Source: Flavobacteriales bacterium ALC-1
GTDB taxonomy: Bacteria > Bacteroidota > Bacteroidia > Flavobacteriales > Flavobacteriaceae
Length of the DNA stretch: 64,000 nucleotides
Assembly (NCBI GenBank): GCA_000171875.1
Contig: ABHI01000002.1
Location: 930,001 to 994,000 of the forward strand
Direction: 5' to 3'
A program made the translations under genes and the position numbers. The number at the start of each line of letters is the position of its first letter. Positions within the stretch are counted from its first letter, which is position 1. Below, piece by piece: positions 52,623 through 62,559 of this stretch. The notes below the pieces were generated by a model. The model worked only from the letters and a program-made list of their open reading frames with translations. It was not told the DNA's origin and did not search any database.

Positions 52623-53029
52623 AAACAAAGATAAAAGATGTTTCTATCATAGAAATTCCAAGAGTACATGATGAGCGTGGACTTTTAGCTGTAATAGAAA
52701 AAAAAACTATTCCTTTTAAAATAGAACGTGTTTATTATTTGTATGATGTACCATCTGATGCATATAGAGGCGGACATGCGCACAAAGAGCTTTATCAACT
52801 TATTGTTCCTCTTTCAGGTAGTTTTGATGTATTAATTAAAGATGGTAATCAAAGTAAAATAATTAGCTTAAATAAACCGCATAAAGGCCTCCTAATTGTT
52901 CCAGGCATTTGGAGAGAAATTGATAATTTTTCTTCAGGTTGTGTTTGTTTAGTTTTAGCTTCTTCAGAGTATAACGAGTCCGATTATATTAGAAACTTTA
53001 ATGATTTTCTAAGCTTTAAAGAGCTTTAA
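52619..53029 (+). CDS. FdtA/QdtA-like dTDP-4-keto-6-deoxyglucose 3,4-ketoisomerase (WxcM cupin)
   Basis: The 136-aa protein is a single cupin. Motifs are IPRVHDERGLLAVIE, RGGHAHKELYQLIVPLSGSF (two conserved His) and IVPGIWREIDNFS. These match sugar 3,4-ketoisomerases that convert dTDP-4-keto-6-deoxyglucose to the 3-keto form used by FdtB/QdtB. The start at 52619 (ATG, overlapping the upstream stop by 4 bp) is preferred over an upstream TTG at 52595. The aminotransferase partner is encoded 5 kb away at 46585. Which epimer (galacto or gluco) is made cannot be told. Confidence 0.88.
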   Translation: MKTKIKDVSIIEIPRVHDERGLLAVIEKKTIPFKIERVYYLYDVPSDAYRGGHAHKELYQLIVPLSGSFDVLIKDGNQSKIISLNKPHKGLLIVPGIWREIDNFSSGCVCLVLASSEYNESDYIRNFNDFLSFKEL

Positions 53030-53950
53030 ATACAACGTATTACGAATAACATATGGTCTTATTTTATTTAGCGTTTTAAGTAAAAAAGATGGTGTTTTTA
53101 GTAGAGTTTTTTGCTTAAAATTTAGATTTTTAAAGTTGATGGTTTTTAGTGTGTCTTTATAAATCTTTGATTCACCATTAATTTTAGTGCGTAATGCCAA
53201 GCCGTAGCGCTTTATGTCAAGATATTTTTTTAGATAAATATCATCTTTCTCATATTCTCTAAATGAATTGAATAAAATATATCGAGCATCGTTATCTTCA
53301 TATTTACCTAAGCTTCCTTCTATGGATTTGTCGTAAATCATAGTAATTTCAGGATTAAATACAATAGGTTCTTTTAATGCAATTCTAATCCATAAATCTA
53401 AATCTTGACTGCTTAAATATAAAGGGTTAAACATGCCATAATCTATAAATTTCTGTTTTTTTATAGCAGCAGCAGAAGTCCAAACAACAGTATCATATAA
53501 GCTAGTTTTAAAAAAATTATCTAAAACTAATGGTTGCTTATCAATTACATTAAAATTTAATTTAGCAGGTGCGATATGATTTTGATTATGTTTAATGAAA
53601 TAGTTGTTTGCAAAAAGACCAGCATTAGGGTATAAATCAATACTAGCTTTTATACAGGCTAGGTGATTGGGCTTCCATACATCATCTGCATCTAAAAAAG
53701 CAATGTATTCTGCTGTAGCAAGATTTGCCCCATTGTTTCTAGCTATACTTGCACCTGCGTTATCTTGATGAAATAATTGAATTTTCTGTGAATTAAATTT
53801 TTCTACAACCGAAATACTATTATCCGTTGAGCCATCATTAATAATTACTATTTCATAGTCTTCAAAAGTTTGACTTAGAGCACTTTTTATACAATCTGAA
53901 ATATATTCTGCTTTGTTGTATAATGGAATTATGACAGAGAAAAAAGGCAT
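53009..53950 (-). CDS. GT2-family glycosyltransferase
   Basis: The 313-aa inverting GT-A enzyme shows FSVIIPLYNKAEYI, IINDGSTDNS, NAGASIARNNG and the metal-binding FLDADDVW. The SSQDLDLWIRI segment near residue 180 is the usual catalytic ED/QD-like region. It overlaps the ketoisomerase gene end by 21 bp on the opposite strand. It is transcribed after the KpsS-like gene. Confidence 0.92.
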   Translation of the reverse strand: MPFFSVIIPLYNKAEYISDCIKSALSQTFEDYEIVIINDGSTDNSISVVEKFNSQKIQLFHQDNAGASIARNNGANLATAEYIAFLDADDVWKPNHLACIKASIDLYPNAGLFANNYFIKHNQNHIAPAKLNFNVIDKQPLVLDNFFKTSLYDTVVWTSAAAIKKQKFIDYGMFNPLYLSSQDLDLWIRIALKEPIVFNPEITMIYDKSIEGSLGKYEDNDARYILFNSFREYEKDDIYLKKYLDIKRYGLALRTKINGESKIYKDTLKTINFKNLNFKQKTLLKTPSFLLKTLNKIRPYVIRNTLYLKLFKA

Positions 53951-53951
53951 G

Positions 53952-55256
53952 TTATTGATTTGCTAATATATGATGAGCAATAGACTTAGATGATATTAAA
54001 GTTTTATCAGTTATTGCTCCTTGAAATAAGGTGCGATTAAATAATACTTTTTTAAATGTATTTATTTTTGCTTTGTCAGGCTCATAATTCATTGCTTTTT
54101 TTAAAATAGCAGCTAATTCTTCTTTACTTTTTAATTTGAGACATATGTGATTGTTATCGTAAAATGAATTGCCCAAAACTACAGTGGTTTTATATTTTAA
54201 AATAGCTTCAATACCCACTGTAGAATTATTGACTATGACTATTTTTGCAGTTTCTATTACTTGATTTAATGATGTATTATTATCAATAGGAATATTATTT
54301 TCTTTAATAAAGTCATATAGAGGAGTTCTATATTTACCAATATATAATGGATGTTCTCTCACAATAAGTTGGATGCCCTCGGGTAGATTAGAATATACAT
54401 TAGCAACAATCTGTGTATGTGTTTTAAAATTTGGACTATGGTAAATCATATTAACATCTTTAGGCACTTGAAGCACTAACAAGGCAAAAGGCTTTTTAAA
54501 GTGTTTTATGTTTTTATTTGAAGCATTATAGGCTTTTGATGCATTATAATGTGCTATATCCGTGTATTTTAAGTCAGGTGGATAAATTGATGTTTTTTCA
54601 AATAATTTAGCAAATAAAAAATCCATTCCACGATACAATGGTAAGCGTTTATACTTTTTTGAAATTGTATATGGTTGGGTTTCTGTATTTACTAATGAGT
54701 CAAAAACTTCTGAGTTATATTTTTTTCGAATACTTAAATTAGCATTTACACCCTCATTATCAAAAAAAGTAGTGTTAAAAGGACCTTGTTCAATATAATA
54801 AATTTTTATATTGTTTTTTTTTGCTAATGCAATAGCAATTTCAATGCTAAGCCTTGAGTCTCCAATAGTTAATAAATAATCTGGTTGATGTTTTTTAAAA
54901 CGTGCTTTAAAGATATCTATATAAGCTATAGCTTGAAGCTGCAAAGTTTGTTTAGGGATATTAGAATTTAAAACTTCATGAAATTTTATATAGTCCTTAT
55001 AAGAAATCTCTTTATATACATCAGAAGAATTAATTACTGTTTTGTAGAACCGTTTTTTGCGTTGAACTAAAAACCAAGCTTTTAGAGGTAGCCAACAACT
55101 AAAATTTAAACGAAAAAGCGTGTATAAAAAACCACTGAAGTGAATACTATAGACTTTAAAATTTATGAATGAGTTATGTTGAATTTGAAGATGCTTTTTA
55201 ATATCAAGAAAAAATCTCGAAAACTTATCGTAATACCCAATACACATTACAGTCAT
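53952..55256 (-). CDS. KpsS-like capsule polysaccharide biosynthesis protein
   Basis: The 434-aa protein resembles the KpsS/LipB group (capsule polysaccharide biosynthesis). It has LLTIGDSRLSIEIAIALAKK and IEQGPFNTTFFD in the N-terminal half. The C-terminal half has QVPKDVNMIYHSPNF, LIVREHPLYIGK and NNSTVGIEAILKYKTTVVLG, the typical end of the Kdo-transferase fold. KpsS and KpsC build a beta-Kdo linker on capsule lipids. This fits the presence of kdsA at 37089, although a Kdo linker is not proven here. It lies 27 bp after ftsE on the same strand. Confidence 0.82.
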   Translation of the reverse strand: MTVMCIGYYDKFSRFFLDIKKHLQIQHNSFINFKVYSIHFSGFLYTLFRLNFSCWLPLKAWFLVQRKKRFYKTVINSSDVYKEISYKDYIKFHEVLNSNIPKQTLQLQAIAYIDIFKARFKKHQPDYLLTIGDSRLSIEIAIALAKKNNIKIYYIEQGPFNTTFFDNEGVNANLSIRKKYNSEVFDSLVNTETQPYTISKKYKRLPLYRGMDFLFAKLFEKTSIYPPDLKYTDIAHYNASKAYNASNKNIKHFKKPFALLVLQVPKDVNMIYHSPNFKTHTQIVANVYSNLPEGIQLIVREHPLYIGKYRTPLYDFIKENNIPIDNNTSLNQVIETAKIVIVNNSTVGIEAILKYKTTVVLGNSFYDNNHICLKLKSKEELAAILKKAMNYEPDKAKINTFKKVLFNRTLFQGAITDKTLISSKSIAHHILANQ

Positions 55257-55283
55257 CCTTTAGTTTTATTATGAAAACTAATG

Positions 55284-55967
55284 TTAGTTCTTTCTTTGTA
55301 CCACTTCAAAAACCTTATTCTCATCACACTTCAACGTTTTACTAGGATATTTTAAAAGCAAAGCGTAATCGTGTGTTGCCATTAAAATAGTGTTGCCATT
55401 ATTATTGATGTCTTGTAATACTTCCATGACTTCAATACTGGTTTGGGGATCTAAATTACCTGTAGGTTCGTCTGCTAAAATAAGTTCAGGGTCATTTAAT
55501 AATGCACGAGCAATTGCAATTCGTTGTTGCTCACCACCAGAAAGCTCATGAGGATATTTAAATCCTTTTGTTTTCATAGCCACTTTATCTAAAACCGAAT
55601 CAATCTGATCTTTAATTCTGTCTTTTTCTTTCCAACCAGTTGCCTTAAGAACAAACTCTAAATTGCCAATAATAGTACGATCTGGTAATAGTTTAAAGTC
55701 TTGAAAAACAATACCTAATTTTCGTCTTAAAAAAGGAATATCACTCTCTTTCATGGTTCGTAGATTGAAATCCACAACAGTACCTTCTCCTTCGTTCAAT
55801 TCTAAGTCGCCATAAAGCGTTTTCATAAAACTACTTTTTCCGCTTCCTGTTTTTCCAATAAGATATACAAAATCGCCTTTTTGCATTTCTACATTTACAT
55901 TAGAAAGTACCATACTTTCTCCTTGGTATATTGTAGCATCTTTTAGCTGTAGAACGGTTTCGGACAT
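55284..55967 (-). CDS. ftsE: Cell division ABC transporter ATPase FtsE
   Basis: The 227-aa ABC ATPase pairs with FtsX to control cell-wall hydrolases at the septum. It has Walker A GKTGSGKSS (38-46), Q-loop VFQDFKLLPDRT (an FtsE feature), signature LSGGEQQRIAIARAL, Walker B ILADEPT and the switch MATHD. No ftsX is in the window; in Bacteroidota the two are often separated. It has its own promoter and the following genes are glycan genes. Confidence 0.92.
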   Translation of the reverse strand: MSETVLQLKDATIYQGESMVLSNVNVEMQKGDFVYLIGKTGSGKSSFMKTLYGDLELNEGEGTVVDFNLRTMKESDIPFLRRKLGIVFQDFKLLPDRTIIGNLEFVLKATGWKEKDRIKDQIDSVLDKVAMKTKGFKYPHELSGGEQQRIAIARALLNDPELILADEPTGNLDPQTSIEVMEVLQDINNNGNTILMATHDYALLLKYPSKTLKCDENKVFEVVQRKN

Positions 55968-55994
55968 ATTTTTTAACTTGTAATTTAGATATGG

Positions 55995-56026
55995 TAAATG
56001 TATCGCTTAAAAATTCAAATTCAAAA
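55995..56026 (-). promoter_or_regulatory. Promoter of ftsE
   Basis: On the minus strand TTTTG (56022-56026 on the complement) is followed by 19 bp and TACATTTA (55995-56002 on the complement), close to the Bacteroidota TTTG-N19-TAnnTTTG consensus with one change in the last base. It lies 27 bp before the ATG. Confidence 0.6.
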
Positions 56027-56205
56027 TTCAGAATATATAATGGCATAGTAATTGAAATATTGCATTCATGACGTATTTAATTAGTTTTTTAATCAAAAAA
56101 AGAGAAAGCGTTTCTTTGGCCACCTTTTAGGTTGGCTATTTTAACATTTAATAAGTCGGTTTATAATTATACAGAATTTCTATCGTTATAGGTTTTGTAT
56201 TGAAT

Positions 56206-56213
56206 TATATTTG
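56206..56213 (+). promoter_or_regulatory. -7 promoter element of the TPR gene
   Basis: TATATTTG matches TAnnTTTG perfectly and lies 33 bp before the ATG at 56247. No convincing -33 TTG at 19-21 bp. The gap from 56027 to 56205 also holds an AGAAA-GCG-TTTCT inverted repeat and an imperfect GGCCACC/GGTTGGC hairpin near 56110-56140, without a clear role. Confidence 0.5.
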
Positions 56214-56246
56214 ATTCATCAATAAAATAATCAAAAAACGAAGCTA

Positions 56247-59200
56247 ATGCTATTTTTAAAAAGACAAGTCCTCATCATTTTTCTTTTAGTTTCATCACAT
56301 GCTATTGCACAAAAATCTGCAATATATACTAGTGATTTACAAGATTATCAGAAAGCATTAACCTTATACAACAATAAGCAATATAAAGCTGCACAGTCTT
56401 TATTTGACGATATTAAGTACAACACTAGTGATGTTACTATAAAGTCTGATTGTGCCTATTATATTGCTAATTGTGCTGTGCGATTAAATCAGAATAATGC
56501 AGATGATTTAATTGCGGAATTTGTAGAGGAATATCCAACAAGCACAAAACGAAATACAGCATTTTTAGATGTGGCTGACTATTATTTTGAAAATTCGAAA
56601 TATGCCTACGCTCGTAAATGGTATGATAAGGTGGAAGAACGCAGTATAGCACGCTCAGAACGCGATAGGTTTAATTTTAATTACGGTTATAGTTTCTATG
56701 CTACAGGAAGTAAAAATCAAGCTACTAAGTATTTAAACCGTGTCGTGAATTCTCAAGAATACGGATCTCAAGCTAAATATTATATTGGTTATATGGCTTA
56801 TGAAGGTGATGATTATGATACAGCCAATGAATATTTTGACCAAGTTAGTGATAATGAAAAGTATAAGGAGAAACTGTCTTATTACCAAGCGGATTTAAAT
56901 TTCAAATTAGGAAAATTTGAAAAAGCTATTGAACTAGCAGAAGAGCAATTACCTAAGAGTAGAGGAGAAGAAGAATCCGAGCTTTCTAAGATTATAGGGG
57001 AAAGCTATTTCAATCTACAGAAATATGCTGAAGCTATACCATATTTAAAAGCTTATAAAGGTAAACGTGGCAAGTGGAACAACACCGATTATTACCAATT
57101 GGGTTATGCGTATTACAAACAAAATGATTTTGAAGCTGCTATTTCAGAGTTCAATAAAATTATTGATGGTAATAACTCTGTAGCTCAAAATGCTTACTAT
57201 CATTTAGGAGAAAGCTATATCAACTTAGACAAAAAGCAAGAAGCTCTAAATGCCTTTAGAAATGCATCTCAAATGGATTATGAAGCACAAATACAAGAAG
57301 ATGCTTGGTTAAACTATGCTAAGATTAGTTATGAAATTGGGAATCCATATCAATCAGTTCCTCAAGTGCTAGCAGGCTATTTAGATAAATATCCAGAAAC
57401 CAGTTATAAAGAAGAAATTGAAACTTTACTAATTGATTCTTACATCACTTCAAAAAACTATAAGGAAGCCATAGAATTGTTGAAAGGAAAAAATAGTTTT
57501 GAAAATAAAGTAGCCTACCAAAAAGTAGCATTCTTTAGAGGTATTGAATTATATAACGAAACAAAATATAGAGAAGCTCTAGATTTATTTAATAGTTCAT
57601 TAAAAGAACCAAGAGAGCCAATATTTGTGGCGAAAGCTACTTTTTGGAAAGCCGAAACTGAGTATAACTTAAGTAATTATAATGATGCTTTAATTGGGTT
57701 TAAACAGTTTAATGGTTTGGCTGAATCTTCAGATTTGCCAGAGAGAGATAACTTAGATTATAACTTGGGATATACTTATTTTAAGTTGAAGGATTATTCT
57801 AACGCTTCAAAATACTTTCAAAAATTTATAGATAAAAATTCTAGTGACAGGTTGCGTAGAAATGATGCCTATTTAAGAGTTGCTGATGGTCATTTTGTAT
57901 CTAGTAAATATCAAAGTGCAATCAGTGCTTACGATAAAGCAATTCAAATCAATGAAATTGAAACGGATTATGCATCGTTTCAAGTGGCTATGAGCCATGG
58001 TTATTTAGGTAAGAGTTCTACTAAAACTTCAGAGTTAAAAACATTTATAGAGGGTTATCCTAAATCTGCATTAAGAGATGATGCGATGTATGAGTTGGCA
58101 AATTCTTATGTAAAATCTAATGACACAGATAAGGCAATGCAGATGTATGATCGATTAAATTCGGAATACAGACGTAGTGCCTTTACTTCTAAGGCATTGT
58201 TGCGTCAAGGACTAGTATATTATAATAGCAATGAAAACGAACGTGCATTAAGTAAATTTAAAAAAGTGGCTAAGGATTTTCCGGCTTCTGGTGAAGCAGT
58301 TCAAGCAGTTTCAACAGCACGTTTAATCTATATTGATTTAGGGCGTGTAGATGAATACGCACGTTGGGTAAAATCTTTGGATTATGTTGAGGTGACTGAT
58401 GTGGAGTTGGATAATACGATGTATTTAGCAGCTGAGAAACCATATTTAGATAATGATACTGATAAGGCGATACGTCAGTTTAATAAATATTTAAACCAAT
58501 TTCCAAATGGAATTCACGCGCTTAAATCACATTTCTATTTGGCGCAGATGTATTACAAAAAGGACTTGTTTGATAATGCGCAACCACATTACAAGTATGT
58601 TGTTGATGCTTCAAAAAGTGAATATACTGAGCAGGCTACAGTTAGGTTATGTGAAATATATTTAACCAATTCTAACTGGTCTAGAGCAATTCCTGTTTTA
58701 AAACGTTTAGAAAGCGAAGCTGATTATCCCCAGAATGTTTTATATGCACAATCTAATTTAATGAATGCCTATTATCAAACTCAAGACTATAATGAGGCAG
58801 AAGCGTATGCTGAGAAAGTTTTAAGTACTTCAAAATTAGATAAGAAAATAAAAAGTGACGCTAAAATTATTATAGCACGTTCTGCAATTAAAACAGGTAA
58901 TGAAGATAAAGCAAAAGATGCGTATGCAGATGTGGAGAAAATTGCAACAGGTAGCGTTGCTGCCGAAGCATTATTCTACAATGGGTATTTTAAAAATAAA
59001 GAAGGAAGGTATAAAGCGTCTAATACAACAATTCAAAAACTTGCTAAAGATTATAGTAGCTATAAGTACTACAGTGCAAAAGGTTTAGTGGTTATGGCTA
59101 AGAATTTTTATGCTTTGGGAGATGCGTTTCAGGCGACTTATATTTTAGAAAGTGTGATTTCTAATTTCCCAGATTTTGACGATGTTGTGCAAGAAGCAAG

Positions 59201-59270
59201 ACAAGAGCTCAATAAAATAAAAGCTGAAGAAGCAAAAACAAATTCATCAATCGAAACAGACGACAACTAA
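56247..59270 (+). CDS. Large secreted tetratricopeptide-repeat protein
   Basis: The 1007-aa protein has a signal peptide (about 1-22, SHAIAQ). About 25 TPR-like helical repeats fill the rest (examples: YQKALTLYNNKQYKAAQSLF near 28, YYQLGYAYYKQNDFEAAISEF near 280). A short acidic tail ends it. It is predicted periplasmic and should act as a protein-protein scaffold. It is followed by an outer-membrane barrel gene, a pairing that I know from other Flavobacteriia and that suggests a joint envelope function. No enzymatic domain is seen. Confidence 0.93.
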   Translation: MLFLKRQVLIIFLLVSSHAIAQKSAIYTSDLQDYQKALTLYNNKQYKAAQSLFDDIKYNTSDVTIKSDCAYYIANCAVRLNQNNADDLIAEFVEEYPTSTKRNTAFLDVADYYFENSKYAYARKWYDKVEERSIARSERDRFNFNYGYSFYATGSKNQATKYLNRVVNSQEYGSQAKYYIGYMAYEGDDYDTANEYFDQVSDNEKYKEKLSYYQADLNFKLGKFEKAIELAEEQLPKSRGEEESELSKIIGESYFNLQKYAEAIPYLKAYKGKRGKWNNTDYYQLGYAYYKQNDFEAAISEFNKIIDGNNSVAQNAYYHLGESYINLDKKQEALNAFRNASQMDYEAQIQEDAWLNYAKISYEIGNPYQSVPQVLAGYLDKYPETSYKEEIETLLIDSYITSKNYKEAIELLKGKNSFENKVAYQKVAFFRGIELYNETKYREALDLFNSSLKEPREPIFVAKATFWKAETEYNLSNYNDALIGFKQFNGLAESSDLPERDNLDYNLGYTYFKLKDYSNASKYFQKFIDKNSSDRLRRNDAYLRVADGHFVSSKYQSAISAYDKAIQINEIETDYASFQVAMSHGYLGKSSTKTSELKTFIEGYPKSALRDDAMYELANSYVKSNDTDKAMQMYDRLNSEYRRSAFTSKALLRQGLVYYNSNENERALSKFKKVAKDFPASGEAVQAVSTARLIYIDLGRVDEYARWVKSLDYVEVTDVELDNTMYLAAEKPYLDNDTDKAIRQFNKYLNQFPNGIHALKSHFYLAQMYYKKDLFDNAQPHYKYVVDASKSEYTEQATVRLCEIYLTNSNWSRAIPVLKRLESEADYPQNVLYAQSNLMNAYYQTQDYNEAEAYAEKVLSTSKLDKKIKSDAKIIIARSAIKTGNEDKAKDAYADVEKIATGSVAAEALFYNGYFKNKEGRYKASNTTIQKLAKDYSSYKYYSAKGLVVMAKNFYALGDAFQATYILESVISNFPDFDDVVQEARQELNKIKAEEAKTNSSIETDDN

Positions 59271-59331
59271 AATCCCTTTTTAAAAAAGGAATCTCATCAA
59301 TCGTCAAATATTTTTAATCAAAATATTAAAT

Positions 59332-61059
59332 ATGAAAATCAAGTTTTTAATTATTATAATCACCATATCAAGTAGTCTAACTTTTGCATTCGCTCAAGAA
59401 CGCACAAAAGATACTATAGATGACCAAGTCGTAAATGTTGTAAAACCCTATAAGCCTACAATTTCGGATGCCTTTAAAATTAAAGATACTCCACAATTGA
59501 ACGACTCTAGTACAGTAAAGAAAAAAGAAGTGAAATACAATATCTTCTCAATTCCTGTAGCGTCGACCTTTACACCTGCTAAAGGAAAAGCAGCAAAAGT
59601 AGATAAAGCTAAATACGTAAAACTTTACGATAATTATGCTTCATTAGGTGTTGGTACATACACATCTATTTTAGGTGAAATTTACTTAAATCACGAGTTA
59701 AGTACTGGTGAAAATGTTGGTGGTTATTTTAGTCATCATTCTTCGGCTGGAGGTATAGAGGACATAGTTTTAGATGATAATTTCAGCAAAACACATTTAA
59801 ATATCCATTATTCACAAAAGCTTAGAGATTTTTCATGGAAGATAGATACAGGTTTCGATTTACAAACCTATAATTGGTATGGACTTCCTCAAGGTATTTA
59901 CACGGAAAATCAAATTAATATGATAGATCCGAACCATTCATTTAATAGTTTTTATCTCGGTGGAAAATTAAAGTTTGATGACGCACTTATTAAAGATGGA
60001 AGTGTGCGTTTTAGACGTTTTGGTGATAATCAAGATTCTGGTGAAAATCGTTTTATTGCAAAAGCTAGTTTCGATGTGCCAGTAAGAGGGGAAACTATTA
60101 ACACTGAATTCTCTATCGACTACATAGGCGGAAGTTTTGATCGTAATTATGGTATAGATGAGGAACTAAAATATGGTAACGTTACCTTTGGTTTAGCGCC
60201 ATCATACCAGATGATTGAAGATGATTTAACTATAGATTTGGGTGTTAAATTTGTATTTCTTAATGATACAGAATTCAGTAATAATAAGTTCTTTATTTAT
60301 CCTAATATAGAAGCGTCATATCGTTTAGTTGATGAAATATTGATAGCTTATGGAGGTATAAAAGGAGATTTAATTCAGAATTCGTATTACGATTTTGCTA
60401 GTGAAAATCCATTTGTTTCACCTACTCTAATTGTGTCGCCTACCGATAGACAGTTTAGAAGTTTCTTAGGATTAAAAGGAAAATTGTCTAATAATGTAAG
60501 TTATAATATTAAAGGAAATTATTATTCTGAAAAGGGTAAGGCTTTATATAGAGCGAATAACACTCTAGAAGCACCAGAAGAAGAATACCAGTATGGTAAC
60601 TCTTTTGGAATTGTTTACGATGATGTGAATACATTTTCAGTTGCAGGTGAATTAAATATTGATGTTAATAGAAATTTTACTCTAGGTATTAAAGGTGAAT
60701 ATTTTAACTATAATGTAGATCAACAATCTGAAGCATGGAACTTACCAGATGTTACAGGATCAGTATTTTTGGATTATCAAATTTCTGAAAAATGGTATAC
60801 TGGTGGAAGTATTTATTATGTTGGCGAGCGAAAGGATAGAACTCTTTTAGAAGGTCCGTTAATAGATACTGCACCAATAACGGTTACTTTAGATAGCTAT
60901 TTTGATGCTAATGCACATCTGGGGTATAAAATCAATGACCAGCTTTCTGTTTTTGGTAAAGTAAATAACATTGCAAATCAAGATTATAATAAGTGGACTA
61001 GTTTCCCTGTACAAGGTATTCAATTCTTGTTAGGTGCTACCTATCAGTTTGATTTTTAA
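59332..61059 (+). CDS. Outer-membrane beta-barrel protein, TonB-receptor-like without plug
   Basis: The 575-aa protein has a signal peptide (about 1-21, FAFAQ). A short linker rich in Lys and Pro follows (DDQVVNVVKPYKPTISDAFK). The barrel has alternating aromatic strands and ends in a terminal strand FLLGATYQFDF with final Phe, as required for BAM recognition. It has no STN or plug domain, so it is not a full TonB receptor, although its C-terminal end (GKVNNIANQDYNKW) is like that of receptors. It sits 61 bp after the TPR gene and may form a complex with that protein. Confidence 0.88.
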   Translation: MKIKFLIIIITISSSLTFAFAQERTKDTIDDQVVNVVKPYKPTISDAFKIKDTPQLNDSSTVKKKEVKYNIFSIPVASTFTPAKGKAAKVDKAKYVKLYDNYASLGVGTYTSILGEIYLNHELSTGENVGGYFSHHSSAGGIEDIVLDDNFSKTHLNIHYSQKLRDFSWKIDTGFDLQTYNWYGLPQGIYTENQINMIDPNHSFNSFYLGGKLKFDDALIKDGSVRFRRFGDNQDSGENRFIAKASFDVPVRGETINTEFSIDYIGGSFDRNYGIDEELKYGNVTFGLAPSYQMIEDDLTIDLGVKFVFLNDTEFSNNKFFIYPNIEASYRLVDEILIAYGGIKGDLIQNSYYDFASENPFVSPTLIVSPTDRQFRSFLGLKGKLSNNVSYNIKGNYYSEKGKALYRANNTLEAPEEEYQYGNSFGIVYDDVNTFSVAGELNIDVNRNFTLGIKGEYFNYNVDQQSEAWNLPDVTGSVFLDYQISEKWYTGGSIYYVGERKDRTLLEGPLIDTAPITVTLDSYFDANAHLGYKINDQLSVFGKVNNIANQDYNKWTSFPVQGIQFLLGATYQFDF

Positions 61060-61086
61060 TATATTTAGTCAAGAAAATCACTTTAT

Positions 61087-61797
61087 ATGATAAAGCGAAT
61101 AATCTGTAGTTTTTTATTTTCTGTTATTTTTTTTCAGATGTATGCACAATATAGCTGGACGGAAGCAGAGGTTTATATGAAAAATGGAGAGGTTTTAAAA
61201 GGATATGCTTCTTTGCCAATGGAAAATGCAAATGTCAATGCAATGAATCCTTTTGGGAAATCTAAGGAACGCGTAAAATACCGACCAGATAAAAAATCTA
61301 AAAAGATAAAATACGATGCTCATTTAGTTGATAGTATTCTTTTTACTGTTACTTACAAAGAGAAAATAAATAAAGACTGGATTGAGAAAACCAGAATTGC
61401 GAAGTATATACCTGTTTATCTTGATAAGAAAAAAAAGAAGCAAGGCTTTGCAGAGTTAATTGTAGATGGTAAAGTCAAATTAGTAGGTCGAACAGTTATG
61501 TATACAAGTACTACTACAGTCCATCATGGAACAACAGTAAGTGCTGGAGGTGAATTAATTACTTTTCCTCCTATTTATAATCATCATTCAGGAACCCATA
61601 ATAATCTATTAGTGGTAAGAGAAGGGCATAAAGCTATTAAAATTAATCATGTTAGTCTTTTTAAAGCATTTAAGAAGAGGGCATCAGAATTTTTTAGTGA
61701 TTGTCAATCACTCGTATCTAAAATTGAAAATAAAGAATTCAAGAAAGAAGATTTAATTGCCATAGTTGAATATTACAATTCTAACTGTGCCAAATAA
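61087..61797 (+). CDS. Secreted protein of unknown function
   Basis: The 236-aa protein has a signal peptide (about 1-20, MYAQ). The mature part starts YSWTEAEVYMKNGEVLKGYASLP, which looks like a beta-rich domain of Bacteroidota proteins that begin with a strand and KNGExxxGY. A basic middle region (KSKERVKYRPDKKSKKIKYDAH) and a C-terminal alpha-helical stretch with two Cys follow. I do not recognise a named family. It follows the barrel gene after 27 bp and may be in its operon. Confidence 0.8.
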   Translation: MIKRIICSFLFSVIFFQMYAQYSWTEAEVYMKNGEVLKGYASLPMENANVNAMNPFGKSKERVKYRPDKKSKKIKYDAHLVDSILFTVTYKEKINKDWIEKTRIAKYIPVYLDKKKKKQGFAELIVDGKVKLVGRTVMYTSTTTVHHGTTVSAGGELITFPPIYNHHSGTHNNLLVVREGHKAIKINHVSLFKAFKKRASEFFSDCQSLVSKIENKEFKKEDLIAIVEYYNSNCAK

Positions 61798-62489
61798 TCA
61801 AAATGTTCACCATCCATAATCTTTTTGCACTGTAACCCAACAGTTAAACAAGCTGTTTTCAAAGTGTCAAAATCAAGGTAAAGCCATTTCATTGGTGCTT
61901 CTTGTTTGCCTTTATAACTGAGATAATAATCGAGTTCACCAGGATAACCATTGTTTAAATCTAACCAAGTACCTCCATCTTCATCTTCATACATATATGA
62001 GATATCAGAGGAATCAATTAAGATTTGTCCATCAGGATTTAATAATAATTTTAAATGATTCAGGTATTTAGAAACCTGAGATAATTCTTGAAAAATCCCA
62101 GTACCATTCATCAATAATAAGATAGTGTCAAAAGTTTCTGTTTCCTTTAAAACGGGTTTTAATTCAGCATTAGTAACACCACGTTTTTTAGCAACTTCAA
62201 TAGCTCCTTTAGAATTGTCTATAGCTTTAACTTCTATGCCTTTGTCTTGTAACCAAAGTGAGTGACTTCCTGCACCACATCCAACATCTAATACTTTTCC
62301 TTTTGCTAATTGAAGCGCTTTTTGTTCGAGTTGAGGCATTTCAGAGTAATCACGAAAGAGATAGGGAAGTGGTAGTCTATCTTCATCAGAAATATTAGTC
62401 CATGTGATAATATCTTCAGCGGCCATTGAACCTGTCGAAATACCAGATTGGTAATCTAATAATGCTTTTCCGAAAATATCTTTATTCAT
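61773..62489 (-). CDS. Class I SAM-dependent methyltransferase
   Basis: The 238-aa soluble enzyme has motif I VLDVGCGAGSHSLWLQ (about 67-82), a motif II acidic residue (KAIDNS), and FDTILLLMNGTGIF. The N-terminal part (KALLDYQSGISTGS) is a short helical cap. The substrate is unknown. It overlaps the preceding gene end by 25 bp (convergent). Confidence 0.9.
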   Translation of the reverse strand: MNKDIFGKALLDYQSGISTGSMAAEDIITWTNISDEDRLPLPYLFRDYSEMPQLEQKALQLAKGKVLDVGCGAGSHSLWLQDKGIEVKAIDNSKGAIEVAKKRGVTNAELKPVLKETETFDTILLLMNGTGIFQELSQVSKYLNHLKLLLNPDGQILIDSSDISYMYEDEDGGTWLDLNNGYPGELDYYLSYKGKQEAPMKWLYLDFDTLKTACLTVGLQCKKIMDGEHFDYLAQLEL

Positions 62490-62559
62490 TGTATTGCGTC
62501 AATTCGAGTGATTTTGATTTTATCGAAATTGTATCGAGAACTTTAATTAAATTTGTTTC

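Noticed and set aside
56096-56150. Small RNA or terminator in the ftsE/TPR intergenic region
   Set aside because: Only a bulged seven-base hairpin without a T run and a short AGAAA/TTTCT repeat are seen; not enough for a call.
59270-59300. Terminator between the TPR and barrel genes
   Set aside because: CCTTTTT/AAAAAAGG can pair but the stem is almost all A-T and no T run follows; the two genes are more likely cotranscribed.
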